Shown one piece after another: positions 28,347 to 35,622 of a stretch of DNA of 64,000 nt (position 1 is the first letter of the stretch; each line of letters starts with the position of its first letter). Location of the stretch: assembly GCF_000270245.1 (NCBI RefSeq), contig NC_015635.1, positions 3,782,001 to 3,846,000 of the forward strand, read 5' to 3'. The translations under genes were made by a program, and so were the position numbers. Under the pieces are notes generated by a model. The model saw only the letters and a list, made by a program, of their open reading frames with translations. It had not been told where the DNA came from and made no database searches. Origin of the DNA: Microlunatus phosphovorus NM-1. GTDB lineage: Bacteria > Actinomycetota > Actinomycetes > Propionibacteriales > Propionibacteriaceae.

Positions 28347-28449
28347 GAAACTGCGTGTTACAGCCTGCGGCGATCCCCGGTAACGGCGGGTAAGCGTTCT
28401 CTCTCACCCGGCCAAGGCCGAGGTGAGATCAGCCGAAACAACCGGTAAC
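28347..28449. promoter_or_regulatory. Twin GAAAC-N5-GTNAC sites in the nasA/hemD divergent promoter
   Basis: GAAAC-tgcgt-GTTAC at 28347-28361 and GAAAC-aaccg-GTAAC at 28435-28449 have the same order and spacing, 88 bases apart. The half-sites resemble GlnR boxes (GTNAC and GAAAC), but the known box uses a 6-base spacer, so this may be GlnR or the adjacent hemD-like regulator. They flank the divergent start region of the nitrate operon. Confidence 0.45.
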
Positions 28450-28541
28450 ACAATCGGGACCCGGCCTTAACGTGCGTCGGTCTAGGGTCGTCGCACCAGT
28501 CCTCGGCGCAGGAGAGTCCGCATGCTGTTCGATCCGAGCGC

Positions 28542-29687
28542 GTGGGACTCGTGAGCGCAGCGTCCCGTCCTGCGGACCGCCGGCAGAGTCCGATTGAGCT
28601 GCTCACCGGATTCCGGGTCGGGGTGACCTCCGATCGCCGGTCCCAGGACCTGATCTCGGCCCTGGAACGCCGGGGCGCCGAGGTGCTGCACGCTCCGGCA
28701 CTGAAGATCGCGCCCCACGACCAGGACACCATCCTGGTCGCCGAGACGCGGGCGCTGATCGAGGCTCGTCCCGAGGTGGTCTTGATCACCACCGGATATG
28801 GGATGCGTCGTTGGCTCGAGGTTGCGGACACGGTCGGGCTCGGGGCACGACTCACCGAGGTCTTGGAGGATGCGCTGATCCTCGCTCGCGGACCAAAATC
28901 AGTGGGTGCGATCCGGGCCGCCGGGCTCGAAGAGGAAGCTGCCAGCGCGAGCGACACCACCGCATCCCTGATCGACGCGGTGCATCAGGCGGGCCTGACC
29001 GGCCGGCGCGTCGCCATCCAGCTGCACGGCTACACCGACGAGATCCAGCTCGCCCGGTTGCGCGACCTCAGCGCCCGCGTGTGGACCGTGACGCCCTACC
29101 GCTGGGTGCCGCCGGCCGCCCCGGACCGGCTGACCCGGCTGATCGAGGCCACCTGCGCCAGGCACCTCGATGCCGTGACGTTCACCAGCGCACCCGGCGC
29201 CGAGGCCACCGTGGCGGTGGCTCGGGAGATCGGCCTGCTGGACGAGTTCGTCGCAGCACTGGAAACCGACGTCCTTGCCGTCGCGGTCGGTCCGGTGACC
29301 GCCGGACCGCTGCGCGACGCCGGCGCAACGGTGCTGGCTCCGGACCGTCATCGGCTCGGTGCACTCATCCGGTTGGTCAGCGAAGAGCTGGCCGAGCACC
29401 GCGTACGCCGTCTTCGCTGCGGCGCAGCCGAACTGGAGCTGCGCGGCGGGGCGGTGCTGGTGGACGGACGACTGATCACCCTCAGCCCCAACGCCTTCGC
29501 TCTGCTCCGGACCCTGGCCGGCACGGAAGGGGTCGCCCGACGAGCCGACCTGCAGCGGTGTCTCCCGGACGGCACCGATGAGCACGCACTCGATGTCGCG
29601 ATCAGCCGACTCCGCCGATCCCTCGGCGTTCCCGGTCTGGTGAAGACGGTGGTCAAGCGTGGCTACCGGCTGGGCGCCGTACGCTAA
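28542..29687 (+). CDS. Uroporphyrinogen-III synthase fused to a winged-helix DNA-binding domain
   Basis: A 381-residue two-part protein. Residues about 15-265 form a HemD-like fold (FRVGVTSDRRSQDLISALER, TGYGMRRWLEVAD). The C-terminus is an OmpR-type winged helix (LITLSPNAFALLRTLAG to SRLRRSLGVPGLVKTVVKRGYRLGA). In actinobacteria such fusions sit beside nirBD genes, where siroheme supply and nitrogen control meet. It is divergent from nasA and probably binds between them. Whether the HemD half is catalytic or a sensor is unknown. The start is GTG 28542 or GTG 28551; neither has a strong ribosome site. Confidence 0.88.
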   Translation: MGLVSAASRPADRRQSPIELLTGFRVGVTSDRRSQDLISALERRGAEVLHAPALKIAPHDQDTILVAETRALIEARPEVVLITTGYGMRRWLEVADTVGLGARLTEVLEDALILARGPKSVGAIRAAGLEEEAASASDTTASLIDAVHQAGLTGRRVAIQLHGYTDEIQLARLRDLSARVWTVTPYRWVPPAAPDRLTRLIEATCARHLDAVTFTSAPGAEATVAVAREIGLLDEFVAALETDVLAVAVGPVTAGPLRDAGATVLAPDRHRLGALIRLVSEELAEHRVRRLRCGAAELELRGGAVLVDGRLITLSPNAFALLRTLAGTEGVARRADLQRCLPDGTDEHALDVAISRLRRSLGVPGLVKTVVKRGYRLGAVR

Positions 29688-29693
29688 TCGGCC

Positions 29694-31175
29694 ATGAGCA
29701 AGCTCAATCGCAGCACGTTGTCTTCTCTGGACAGCGCAGTGAAGGTGCCTGGCTACGATCTCGCGGCCGTGCGAGGAGGGATCGCCCACATCGGCGTCGG
29801 GGCATTCCACCGAGCCCACCAGGCTGTCTATGTCGATCGGCTGCTCAACCAGGGGCTGGCGATGGACTGGGGCATCGTCGGGATAGGCCTGCTGCCACCC
29901 GATGCGGCGATGCGAGACGCGCTCCGCGATCAGGACTATCTCTACACCGTCCTGGTCAAGCACGCCGACGGCAGCCTGGAACCACACGTAGTGGGTTCGA
30001 TCATCGACTATCTGTTCGCACCCGACGACCCGGAGGCGGTGCTGTCGGCACTGACCGACCCGGCGATCCGGATCGTCTCGTTGACCATCACCGAGGGTGG
30101 CTATCACGTCGACCAGAGCACCGGTGAGCTCGACCTCGACGATGCGTTGCGGGCCGATCTCGTTCCCGGGGCGGTGCCGGCGACCGCATTCGGTTTCATC
30201 GTCGAGGCGCTCGCCCGCCGGCGGGCGGCCGACATCGCGCCGTTCACCGTGATGTCGTGCGACAACATCCAAGGCAACGGCACGCTGGCCCGCCACGTCA
30301 TCACCGACTTCGCCCGATTGCGCGACCCCGAGCTCGGAGCCTGGATCGAGGCAAACGTCGCGTTCCCCAACTCGATGGTCGACCGCATCACCCCGGTCAC
30401 CACCGACACCGACCGAGCGCTGCTGACGGTCGAGTTCGACCTCGAGGACCGGTGGCCGGTGGTGTGTGAGCCCTACCTGCAGTGGGTGCTGGAGGACGAG
30501 TTCTGCACTGGGCGGCCGCCGTTCGAGGTCGCCGGCGTCCAGGTGGTGGACGAGGTTGCGCCGTACGAGCTGATGAAGCTGCGACTGCTCAACGCCGGTC
30601 ACCAGGCGCTGGGCTATCTCGGCTACCTGGCGGGCTATCGCTACGCCCACGAGGCCGCCCAGGACCCGCTGTTTGCGGAGTTCCTACTCGGCTACATGGA
30701 GCAGGAGGCCACGCCGAGCCTGGATCCGGTGCCGGGTGTGGACCTGGCGGCGTACCGAGCCCAGCTGATCGAGCGGTTCGCCAACCCGTACGTCGCCGAC
30801 ACTCTGGCCCGGCTGTGCACGGACAGCTCGGACCGGATCCCGAAGTTCCTGGTGCCGGTGATCCAGTACCAACTCGCCCACGGCGGACCGGTGCACCGGT
30901 CCGCACTCGTGGTGGCCTCCTGGGCCCGCTATGCCGAAGGCGTCGACGAGCAGGGCCAGCCGATCGACGTCGTCGATCAGCGACGGGCCGCGGTCCAGGC
31001 CCGGGCCGAACACAATCTGGATGAGCCGCTGCTGTTCCTGGCGGACGAGAGCCTGTTCGGCGCCCTGCGCGAGGACGCCAGGTTCACAGCTCTCTACACC
31101 GCAGCCCTTCGTGAACTCCACACCCACGGCGCCCGAGCCACCCTCGAACAGTGGCCACCGGCTGACCTGGACTAG
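29694..31175 (+). CDS. Mannitol dehydrogenase family protein
   Basis: A long-chain polyol/uronate dehydrogenase of 493 residues that interconverts mannitol and fructose or related sugars with NAD. The Rossmann motif is GIAHIGVGAFHRAHQAVYVD, and the catalytic Lys-Asn-His set is in MKLRLLNAGHQALGYLG. The family also covers fructuronate and tagaturonate reductases, so the exact sugar is open. It starts six bases after the hemD-like gene, so may be co-transcribed, although no functional link is evident. Confidence 0.88.
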   Translation: MSKLNRSTLSSLDSAVKVPGYDLAAVRGGIAHIGVGAFHRAHQAVYVDRLLNQGLAMDWGIVGIGLLPPDAAMRDALRDQDYLYTVLVKHADGSLEPHVVGSIIDYLFAPDDPEAVLSALTDPAIRIVSLTITEGGYHVDQSTGELDLDDALRADLVPGAVPATAFGFIVEALARRRAADIAPFTVMSCDNIQGNGTLARHVITDFARLRDPELGAWIEANVAFPNSMVDRITPVTTDTDRALLTVEFDLEDRWPVVCEPYLQWVLEDEFCTGRPPFEVAGVQVVDEVAPYELMKLRLLNAGHQALGYLGYLAGYRYAHEAAQDPLFAEFLLGYMEQEATPSLDPVPGVDLAAYRAQLIERFANPYVADTLARLCTDSSDRIPKFLVPVIQYQLAHGGPVHRSALVVASWARYAEGVDEQGQPIDVVDQRRAAVQARAEHNLDEPLLFLADESLFGALREDARFTALYTAALRELHTHGARATLEQWPPADLD

Positions 31176-31182
31176 TGTCGAA

Positions 31183-31201
31183 TTAGGGTGGCCTAACCAG
31201 C
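31183..31201. promoter_or_regulatory. DtxR/IdeR-type iron box
   Basis: TTAGG-GTGG-CCTAA with a CC extension matches the DtxR/IdeR operator at 14 of 19 positions by my alignment. It lies 20-40 bases upstream of the heme monooxygenase start, where a repressor would block transcription. Control by iron is inference from the match. Confidence 0.6.
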
Positions 31202-31221
31202 CGTGATCAGAGAGGACCATC

Positions 31222-31515
31222 GTGGCGTACGTCAACATCACTGCCCTGAGCTTCCCGCCTGGGGCCCAGGCGGAGATCGAACGGCGGTTCGGGGCTCGCA
31301 AGAAGGCGGTCGACGCCGCTGCGGGGTTCCAGGGGTTCGAGCTGCTGCGTCCCACGGTCGGCGAGGACCGCTATTTCGTGGTGACCAGGTGGGATTCTCA
31401 GCAGGATTACCAGGCGTGGTCTTCGGCCCGTCCCACCGGCGGTCATGACGACGACAAGCGTCGTGGCATGAACGTCGAGATCCTGGGCTTCGAGGTTGTC
31501 GATCTCGACGACTGA
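31222..31515 (+). CDS. MhuD/IsdG-like heme-degrading monooxygenase
   Basis: A 97-residue ABM-fold protein. The residues that place and cut heme in mycobacterial MhuD are present at matching positions: Asn5 (VNITAL), Trp66 (DYQAW) and His75 (GGHDDDKR). The overall pattern (GFQGFELLRPTVGEDRYFVV) follows MhuD closely. It should open heme and release iron for nutrition. The GTG start has an AGAGG ribosome site. An iron box lies upstream, consistent with expression in iron shortage. Antibiotic biosynthesis monooxygenases share the fold but not this residue set. Confidence 0.85.
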   Translation: MAYVNITALSFPPGAQAEIERRFGARKKAVDAAAGFQGFELLRPTVGEDRYFVVTRWDSQQDYQAWSSARPTGGHDDDKRRGMNVEILGFEVVDLDD

Positions 31516-31539
31516 CGAGGTCGGCAGTCGGGCCAAACC

Positions 31540-31595
31540 TGCGGCTCAACCAGCGTGACACGGCGTGTCGCGACCTCTGGCGTCGTTGAGCCGCA
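31540..31595. terminator. Bidirectional hairpin terminator
   Basis: TGCGGCTCAAC (31540-31550) and GTTGAGCCGCA (31585-31595) are perfect arms. An AAA lies outside the left arm and a TTT outside the right, so the hairpin can end transcripts from both sides. It sits between the convergent heme monooxygenase and the DUF1269 gene. Confidence 0.7.
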
Positions 31596-31623
31596 CATTT
31601 GTCACACCTGACCTATCGGACCC

Positions 31624-32112
31624 TCAGTCGAGGCCGAGTCGCTCCCGCAACGCCGCTTCGTCCTCCGCACTCAGATTGGACTCGATCAACTCCAGGTGGG
31701 TGCCGACGAAACGCTGCCGGATCCGATCGGCGACCGCGCCCGAGGTCAGCAGGAACAGCGCGGAGGTTCCCTCGGTCACCTGCTCCTTCACGTTGTCGAT
31801 GAAGTCGTCGTCCACGCCGACGTCTTCCAGCTTGCCCTTGATCACTCCCGCCGCGGCACCGACTCCGGCGCCGATCACCGGCATGAAGAACAAGATGCCG
31901 AACAGGAATCCCCAGAACATGCCGCCCAGCGCGTACTCGCCGGTCAGGTCACCGATCTGGCGGGTCTTGGGCCGTCGTTGCCCGACCGGCCATTCCACGA
32001 TGGCCGCCTCCTGGACTCTGATGAGACCCTCATCGTCCAACTCCCGCAACGTCCGCATCGCCAGGGACGCACCGTCTGGTCGATCGAACTTCCACGCCGT
32101 CAACGTCGCCAT
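31624..32112 (-). CDS. DUF1269-family membrane protein
   Basis: A protein of 162 residues with a central glycine-rich hydrophobic zone (GGMFWGFLFGILFFMPVIGA, then GVGAAAGVIKGKLEDVGVDD) flanked by soluble parts, the layout of DUF1269. The family's function is not known; stress-related membrane roles have been suggested. I chose the ATG at 32112 with a GAGG ribosome site over an upstream frame to 32157. It is convergent with the heme monooxygenase and divergent from the next gene. Confidence 0.82.
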   Translation of the reverse strand: MATLTAWKFDRPDGASLAMRTLRELDDEGLIRVQEAAIVEWPVGQRRPKTRQIGDLTGEYALGGMFWGFLFGILFFMPVIGAGVGAAAGVIKGKLEDVGVDDDFIDNVKEQVTEGTSALFLLTSGAVADRIRQRFVGTHLELIESNLSAEDEAALRERLGLD

Positions 32113-32216
32113 TGCAGCCTCACTCTCCACGTCGACAAGGGCCACCTTTCTCAGCACCCTACCGACCCGCCGGTGAACGGAATCACCTTCGCAGGGTGAA
32201 TCGATCAGGGCACGCC

Positions 32217-33371
32217 ATGAGTAGCGTTCCCATCGAACCGGAACCGGACCCTACGTACGAAGGGCGCAGCCAGGAGATGACCGATCCCACGACGGCAGCC
32301 AAGCGCGCTGACCGTGAACCGGCCAGCCATACCGGGCTGAGTCCAGCCAGCCGCGTGCTGCTGACCTTGGCCACCGCGACCATCACGATCGCCGGGCTGT
32401 ATCTGGCCCGCGGCGTGATCGGCCCCCTTGCCGTCGCGGCACTCGTGGTCATGGTGGCGCACCCGGTTCGCCGTCCGCTCGAGCGCCGCGGCGTCCCGTC
32501 CTGGCTTGCCACGGCGGCGGTGATCGTGGTCGCGTACCTGATCCTGGTGATCATGGGACTGCTGTTGGTCATCGCCGTGGCCCAGTTCGTCGATCTGCTC
32601 CCCCAGTACGCGGACCGGTTCACGGCACTGGAGGAACAGCTGGTGCCGATCATCAGCCAGATCGGCCTGGACGCCGAGAGCGCCCGCACCATGCTCGGGT
32701 CGATCAGCCCGGCCAAGCTGCTGGGACTGGCAGGCGCAGTCAGCAGCGCCGTGCTGGGCGCCAGCACGGCGTTCTTCTTCGTCCTCGCCTACATCGTGTT
32801 CATGGCGGCGGACGCGGGGACGTTCGGCGCCCTCTACCGACGCTTCGCCGACACCAAGGCCGGCGTCATCGACACCTTGACGCGGTTCTCTCAGTCTGTC
32901 CGCAAATATCTGCTGGTCAACACCGTCTTCGGGGCCGTGGTCGCGGTTCTCGACGGCATCGTGCTGGTCGTTCTGGGGCTGCCGGCCCCGATGCTCTGGG
33001 CGATCCTGGCCTTCGTCACCAACTACATCCCCAACATCGGGTTCGTCATCGCGCTGATTCCACCGGCGCTGCTCGCGCTGCTGACCGGGGGCTGGGCTGA
33101 CGCTCTGGCGGTGGTCATCGCGTACTGCGTGATCAACATGGTGATGCAGACCTTCATCCAGCCCAAGTTCGTCAGCGACGCAGTCCGATTGAGTCTGACC
33201 TTGACCTTCTTCTCGGTGGTGTTCTGGAGCATCGTTCTCGGGCCGATCGGCGCTGTGCTGGCCATTCCGGCGACCCTGCTGGTCCGCGCCCTGTTGCTCG
33301 AAGGCGATCCGGGGGCGTTCTGGGCACGCTGGCTGACCGGCGACCAGGCAGAGCCACTCGAGCCCGCCTGA
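32217..33371 (+). CDS. AI-2E family transporter (PerM-like)
   Basis: A polytopic membrane protein of 384 residues. It shows the family pattern: paired N-terminal helices (GLYLARGVIGPLAVAALVVM), a soluble middle (QYADRFTALEEQLVPIISQ), and four or more C-terminal helices including YIPNIGFVIALIPPALLALL and the FIQPKFVSDAVRLSLTLTF signature. Members export diverse small molecules or act as Na+/H+ antiporters; the AI-2 name does not prove the substrate. The ATG at 32217 was chosen because the preceding residues are not family-like. Confidence 0.85.
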   Translation: MSSVPIEPEPDPTYEGRSQEMTDPTTAAKRADREPASHTGLSPASRVLLTLATATITIAGLYLARGVIGPLAVAALVVMVAHPVRRPLERRGVPSWLATAAVIVVAYLILVIMGLLLVIAVAQFVDLLPQYADRFTALEEQLVPIISQIGLDAESARTMLGSISPAKLLGLAGAVSSAVLGASTAFFFVLAYIVFMAADAGTFGALYRRFADTKAGVIDTLTRFSQSVRKYLLVNTVFGAVVAVLDGIVLVVLGLPAPMLWAILAFVTNYIPNIGFVIALIPPALLALLTGGWADALAVVIAYCVINMVMQTFIQPKFVSDAVRLSLTLTFFSVVFWSIVLGPIGAVLAIPATLLVRALLLEGDPGAFWARWLTGDQAEPLEPA

Positions 33372-33482
33372 ATCATTTCCCTACTGGCAGCCCGCGGGCC
33401 GGCCCGGCACCGAGGAGAGCGAGGTCGGGATCACTATGCTCTCCGGTATGGCAACGCCCGTCGGCGAGGTTGGTCCCGTCGG

Positions 33483-34490
33483 ATGAGCACCAGCGAACCG
33501 GGGCAGCGGAGTCAGCCGCCAGGGCTGACCTGGTCGTGGGGACACGCCCTGGTCGGTGCGGTGTACGCGATTCCGGCTGCCGTGGTGGCGATGATCGACC
33601 CCGCACTGGGCGTACCGCTGGCGGTGGGTGTGCTCCCTGCCGCCATCATCGGCATCCCCGCTCGACGCCGCGAGCGGATCAGGATCTTGTTGATCGGCAC
33701 GCTGGCCGGCGCCTCGGTGTTCGTAGGCGGACTGCTGTCGCACCTGCCGATGCCGGCAACGGCGGTGCTGCTGGCAGCCACGGTGGCGGCAGCGGCTCTC
33801 ACCGCCTCGATGGCATCCGCCGGACGTGTCGTCCTCGCCCTGTGCGCTCCCATGGTCGGCGTCGGCCTGTCCTACGGCGACTACGCCGAGTCCATCGCCA
33901 CGTTCGCCCTCCTCACCGCCGGTGCCGCCTTCGCCTGGGTCGTCGCGCTGTGCTGGCCCGAGCGCGCCGCACCCGAGCGGCCCCAGACACCGCTGCCCCC
34001 TCGGCACGCGATGCTGGGGTACGGCGCGCGGATGGGGGTGGCCGCTGCACTCACGTACGCGATCGCCGCGTCGCTCGGTCTCGATCATCCCGGCTGGGCA
34101 CCCGCCGCCTGCCTGCTGGTGGCTCGCCCTCAGCTGGACCTGCTCCAGCAGCGCGGGGTCGCCCGCGTGCTTTCCGTCACCGTCGGCGCCCTGGCCGCCG
34201 TTCTCCTGCTCTGGCTTCAGCCATCGAATGCGACGCTCGCTTTTGTGTGTGTTGCGATGCTCGGCGCGATCGCCGGCACCGCCGGCAGCCGGTGGTACAT
34301 CACCTCGGCCTTCACCACCCTGCTCGTGTTCGTCATGCTCCTCAACGGTCACACCGACGAGACCGTCGCCAAGGTCAACGAGCGGGTGGGCGAGACCGTC
34401 CTCGGCGTAGCGGCTGCCTATCTGTTCGGGTGGGCGATTCCTGTGCTGCGCTCGCGACTCACTCGGCAGACCGGCGAGCCGACGGGATAG
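33483..34490 (+). CDS. FUSC-like integral membrane protein
   Basis: A 335-residue protein with about ten hydrophobic segments in two similar halves split near residue 165 (PERAAPERPQTPLPPRHAM). The second half carries the FUSC-type stretch GVARVLSVTVGALAAVLLLW followed by a WYITSAFTTLLVFVM helix. Family members include aromatic acid exporters, but the cytosolic domain of those is absent. Function is unassigned. Confidence 0.72.
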   Translation: MSTSEPGQRSQPPGLTWSWGHALVGAVYAIPAAVVAMIDPALGVPLAVGVLPAAIIGIPARRRERIRILLIGTLAGASVFVGGLLSHLPMPATAVLLAATVAAAALTASMASAGRVVLALCAPMVGVGLSYGDYAESIATFALLTAGAAFAWVVALCWPERAAPERPQTPLPPRHAMLGYGARMGVAAALTYAIAASLGLDHPGWAPAACLLVARPQLDLLQQRGVARVLSVTVGALAAVLLLWLQPSNATLAFVCVAMLGAIAGTAGSRWYITSAFTTLLVFVMLLNGHTDETVAKVNERVGETVLGVAAAYLFGWAIPVLRSRLTRQTGEPTG

Positions 34491-34511
34491 CCGGGACCGA
34501 GCAGGCCGGTG

Positions 34512-35504
34512 CTACAGGTCGAGCAGCGCACCGACACCTGCCGCCAAAGCGGCTTCGTGGATCGCCGAGGCGACCGCGATATCGACCACAGCCATGCCGA
34601 TGTTGCTGTTGACGACCAGCTGGTCGCTGCAGGTCCGGCCCGGCGCGAGACCGGCCAGCACCTCACCGGTCTCGGCGGTGATCCGGGGGCTGCCGCCCGG
34701 GTAGTAGCCCATCTCCACGAACAGGTCGTGCTCCTCGGTGGAGTCGACGATGTACGCGTCCGCCCGACGCGAGATCTCCGGCGCCCAGAAGGTGTTCAAA
34801 TCGCACGGGAGGATCGTCTGACCCGCCGACACCCACTCGTCCTTCGCGATCGACAGCGGCTCACGCAACACGATCGTGGCCGAGCTCAGGACCTCGCACT
34901 CTTTGACCACCTGCTCGACCGATCCGCGAACCCTGATCGGGATGTCGACACCTGGCTGGATCTCCTCGACCATCCGGTGAGCGACCTCCGGCAAGCGGTC
35001 GTAGACCAGGATCTCCTCCAGGCCCTCCAGATAGTGGGCTGCGAAGAGCACGTGCTCACGACCCTGGACGCCGGCCCCGAACATTCCGAATCTCCGCGCA
35101 CCCGGGTGGAGATGCTTGGCCATCAGCACGGTGACGGCAGGCGTACGCATCGCGGTCAGCCACGCGGAATCCATCAGGCAGACGGGAACTCCCGTCTCGA
35201 CGTCATTGAGGCACAGCAGCCCGGTCGTCTGCGGTAGCTCGAACTCCGTGGGGTTGCGGGGATAGCACTCGATCCACTTCATGCCGACCAACTGCATGCT
35301 CGGCAGATACGCCGGCATGGCGTGGAAGAACACGTCCTGGTACGGGTGCACCCCGATCTTGGCGGGCATCTCGTACCGCTTGTGCCCGTGCTCGACGAGC
35401 GCCTGCAAGACCCGATCCAGGATGGTCTGGCGGGACAGCCCCAGGCCGATGACATCCGCCTTGGAGAGGTACAGCAGGTTCCGGCCCCGGACGACCTCGG
35501 CCAT
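34512..35504 (-). CDS. Ornithine cyclodeaminase/mu-crystallin family protein
   Basis: A 330-residue NAD(P)-binding enzyme. It shows the substrate-side motif GMKWIECYPRN, the RTPAVTVLMAKHL helix, and the Rossmann loop FGMFGAGVQGREH. The family includes ornithine cyclodeaminases, alanine dehydrogenases and imine reductases, and the sequence alone does not pick one. The ATG at 35504 with a GAGGG site was chosen over a longer frame. It lies 118 bases downstream of the LuxR-type regulator on the same strand, so could be in its transcript. Confidence 0.82.
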   Translation of the reverse strand: MAEVVRGRNLLYLSKADVIGLGLSRQTILDRVLQALVEHGHKRYEMPAKIGVHPYQDVFFHAMPAYLPSMQLVGMKWIECYPRNPTEFELPQTTGLLCLNDVETGVPVCLMDSAWLTAMRTPAVTVLMAKHLHPGARRFGMFGAGVQGREHVLFAAHYLEGLEEILVYDRLPEVAHRMVEEIQPGVDIPIRVRGSVEQVVKECEVLSSATIVLREPLSIAKDEWVSAGQTILPCDLNTFWAPEISRRADAYIVDSTEEHDLFVEMGYYPGGSPRITAETGEVLAGLAPGRTCSDQLVVNSNIGMAVVDIAVASAIHEAALAAGVGALLDL

Positions 35505-35622
35505 CTCATCCCTCGTCTCTGCGCAGTTCTCCGCGTGTTTCGTGCGTGTCGATCTGCACCGTACCGATCGTGATTCAGTACGACGAAGTGGCTGGCTGGT
35601 CAGAGTGAGGGAGTCGGCGGAT

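Noticed and set aside
25954-28407. An open frame of over 800 codons on the minus strand inside nasA, and similar long frames opposite other genes (for example 4689-6542, 28899-30650, 45146-47083)
   Set aside because: They are by-products of high GC content: arginine/proline/histidine-rich or low-complexity translations with no family features, fully overlapping genes with clear domains.
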